Positions 62,309 through 64,000 of a stretch of 64,000 bases of DNA are shown piece by piece. Position numbers and translations under genes: made by a program. How positions within the stretch are numbered: position 1 is the first letter of the stretch; each line of letters begins with the position of its first letter. Source of the DNA: Trametes villosa (taxonomy: Eukaryota; Basidiomycota; Agaricomycetes; Polyporales; Polyporaceae); contig PUDQ02000035.1 in assembly GCA_002964805.2 (NCBI GenBank), positions 1 through 64,000 on the forward strand, written 5' to 3'. The notes beneath the pieces are model-generated. The model was given only the letters and a program-made list of their open reading frames with translations. It was not told the origin of the DNA and made no database searches.

Positions 62309-62842
62309 ATGGACGCCAACCCGGACGATACCTTTCGGGGTTTCTCGAATCGACGCATCCGCGTTCCGATTCGGAACCCCACTACCCCGCTGCAGGGCGA
62401 CTTTGTTTTGGACCCCCAGTTCTCCCAAACTCAGTTGCCGGGGCTGTTCTCCAACGGGTCTCCGACCAACCCCTTCCGCCCCGTCGACAATACAAGACCG
62501 GCCCAAGTCATCCAGACAGCTCCGCCGTTCATGGAGCAAGCCCTGGCCCCCGAACCACAAGGCGTTGAGCCGGCGGCGCAACCTCCGACTGAGAATGCGG
62601 CTCCCCGCACTCCCCGCGGTGGTGCACCTCCGCCGCCTCCGCCTCCGTCGTCCGATCCGTCTACCCCGCCGGGTGGCGGACCTGGTGGCGGACCTCCTCC
62701 CGGGCCAGGCCGCTCCCCCAATAACCCTTTCCAACCTCAACCGTTCCAACCCGCTCCGCAGGACACCAACACCATGCTCGCCGGGGCCATCGCTATGCTC
62801 TCCCAGACCCTTCCACTTGTGGTTGCCCCCATTATTTTATAA
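62309..62842 (+). pseudogene. Gag-like fragment of the second Gypsy-like element
   Basis: Starts 30 bases after the LTR: MDANPDDTFRGFSNRRIRVP, then a Pro/Gly-rich stretch (PPGGGPGGGPPPGPGRSPNNPF) and a helix (MLAGAIAMLSQTLPLVVAP). It stops at 62842, before any capsid or pol domain, so the element is truncated or internally deleted. Confidence 0.55.
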
Positions 62843-62993
62843 TTCCCCACCTACCTGGTAGGAACAATGTGTATTCTGTGGTCACTCATTATATTTCTTT
62901 ATTCCCTGCACCACCATTATATTAAATCATTGTATAGGGAACCAGACCAGCTCTGTTAATCATTATAAATGGGTGGGGGCCTCTTAAGCTGGG

Positions 62994-63530
62994 TTGTACA
63001 ATCACGTATTTGATCAGGGCGCATATTTGGCAGGTTTGTACAATCACGTATTTGACCGGGGGAGCTTCTAGCACATTTGTACAATCACGTATTTGACCAG
63101 GGGAGCTTCTAGCACATTTGTACAATCACGTATTTGATCAGGGCGCATATTTGGCAGGTTTGTACAATCACGTATTTGACCGGGGGAGCTTCTAGCACAT
63201 TTGTACAATCACGTATTTGACCAGGGGAGCTTCTAGCACATTTGTACAATCACGTATTTGATCAAGCTTCTAGCACATTTGTACAATCACGTATTTGATC
63301 AGGGCGCATATTTGGCTGGTTTGTATAATCACGTATTTGCTCAGGGCAGCCCGTAGCACGTTTGTACAATCACGTATTTGATCAGGGCACATATTTGGCT
63401 GGTTTGTACAATCACGTATTTGATCAGGGCGCATATTTGGCTGGTTTGTACAATCACATATTTGATCAGGGGAGCTTGTAGCCCTTTTGTACAGCCATGT
63501 ATTTGATTGGGGCCAAAGTTTCCCTATATG
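62994..63530. repeat. 41/42-bp minisatellite, about 13 units of two types
   Basis: Every unit starts TTTGTACAATCACGTATTTG. Type A continues with GGGGAGCTTCTAGCACA, type B with AGGGCGCATATTTGGC. The order begins B-A-A-B-A-A, a 124-bp higher-order unit whose two copies are almost identical, then becomes irregular and degenerate toward 63530. It lies in AT-richer noncoding DNA. Confidence 0.9.
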
Positions 63531-63774
63531 GAAGGACTACTCAACGCCAGGCTTATTCTAGCCGTCTTGACGGAAAGCTGGTGATGGCGTGCACAGCTGC
63601 TTCTGCATCAGCACTGCTTCATCCGCCGAGCGAAGCCGAAGTCCTGATAGGCGGTCATGCAGGCGTCGAGCTCGAGCATCACAAGTCCTAATGTAAGATT
63701 GTAACAAATGTAACACACAACGCAGCGCAAACTTGTGCTCATTCGATTAACGGGACATTGTAAACAAGACAAAT
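63531..63774. other. Intergenic, 3' flank of the right-edge gene
   Basis: No gene supported; a 64-codon + strand frame (63497-63691) starts in minisatellite sequence and has no domain. Confidence 0.4.
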
Positions 63775-64000
63775 CTACGAGAGGCGCATCCGCTTGGTGG
63801 GGCGTTCTTCTCCATCGGGCTCACTTTCAACACACGTGCGCATGTACACTATAGCCGCCCGACATACCCAGGCCACATCATCAACGGCCTCGAGCGCATC
63901 CGCCATGTCCTCGGCACTCTTAGCGTGCGAAGCCCAAAGCCACCATGCGAGAGTGAGAACAACGAGGAAGAAACCGTTGCACCCACCCCGTGCAACGGTT
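63775..64000 (-). CDS. C-terminal part of an unknown protein running in from the right edge
   Basis: On the - strand the frame is open from the window edge to TAG (63777-63775): NGFFLVVLTLAWWLWASHAK (one hydrophobic stretch), an acidic helix (AEDMADALEAVDDVAWVCRAA) and a basic end (EERPTKRMRLS). Such tails, with NGFF/VLVLLxLxWW, are common at the end of unnamed Agaricomycete proteins, often near mobile elements. The start and function are outside the window. The hairpin at the edge (AACCGTTGCAC...GTGCAACGGTT) is within this frame. Confidence 0.55.
   Translation of the reverse strand, partial: TVARGGCNGFFLVVLTLAWWLWASHAKSAEDMADALEAVDDVAWVCRAAIVYMRTCVESEPDGEERPTKRMRLS

Overview
The window is nuclear DNA of a filamentous basidiomycete, most likely an Agaricomycete (a polypore would fit). 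The evidence is GC-rich coding sequence, introns of about 45 to 80 bp with GT...AG ends and CTAAC-type branch points, TTAGGG telomere repeats, KDZ-associated CxC5/CxC6 cysteine-cluster genes and a chromovirus-type Gypsy element. No sequence search could be run. Names come from motifs and family knowledge; exon boundaries come from splice signals plus frame continuity.

Layout. (1) 1-5256: two housekeeping genes on the + strand, the 3' end of mitochondrial HSP60 and a complete five-exon farnesyl diphosphate synthase. (2) About 5300-8591: a subtelomere-like stretch with a 176-bp tandem repeat, paired palindromes, a C-poor degenerate zone and about 21 perfect TTAGGG units (8467-8591). (3) 8592-49281: one HET-domain gene on the - strand, cut at its 3' side by the telomere array and split by a nest of mobile elements. 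(4) 49282-55147: little recognisable. (5) 55286-59617: an EF-hand/ZZ-finger gene on the - strand. (6) 59618-64000: retroelement fragments, a 41/42-bp minisatellite and the 3' end of a gene that enters from the right edge.

The centre is a Russian doll. A DIRS-like tyrosine-recombinase retroelement (about 5.4 kb without inserts) lies in the acidic-repeat 3' region of the HET gene. A Copia element (about 5.6 kb without inserts, 293-bp LTRs, TSD TCCCA) lies in the RNase H domain of the DIRS-like element. A large DNA insertion (13704-40380, about 16.5 kb without its own insert) lies between the integrase and reverse transcriptase of Copia. A 10.1-kb Gypsy chromovirus (identical 198-bp LTRs, TSD GCGAT) lies in one gene of that insertion.

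The large insertion is the most interesting unit. It carries six genes: an intact 13-exon hAT transposase (908 aa), a CxC5/CxC6 KDZ-associated protein (640 aa), two cysteine-cluster proteins (662 and 548 aa), an unknown acidic protein, and a small gene broken by Gypsy. The 548-aa protein combines ubiquitin-interacting-like motifs with SUMO-attachment and SUMO-interaction motifs. Two genes at opposite ends, in opposite orientation, share a promoter block of about 60 bp. Its flanks carry a near-perfect 8 to 10-bp repeat and TCCGGGT-rich ends. It may be a multi-gene DNA transposon; its exact termini are not proven.
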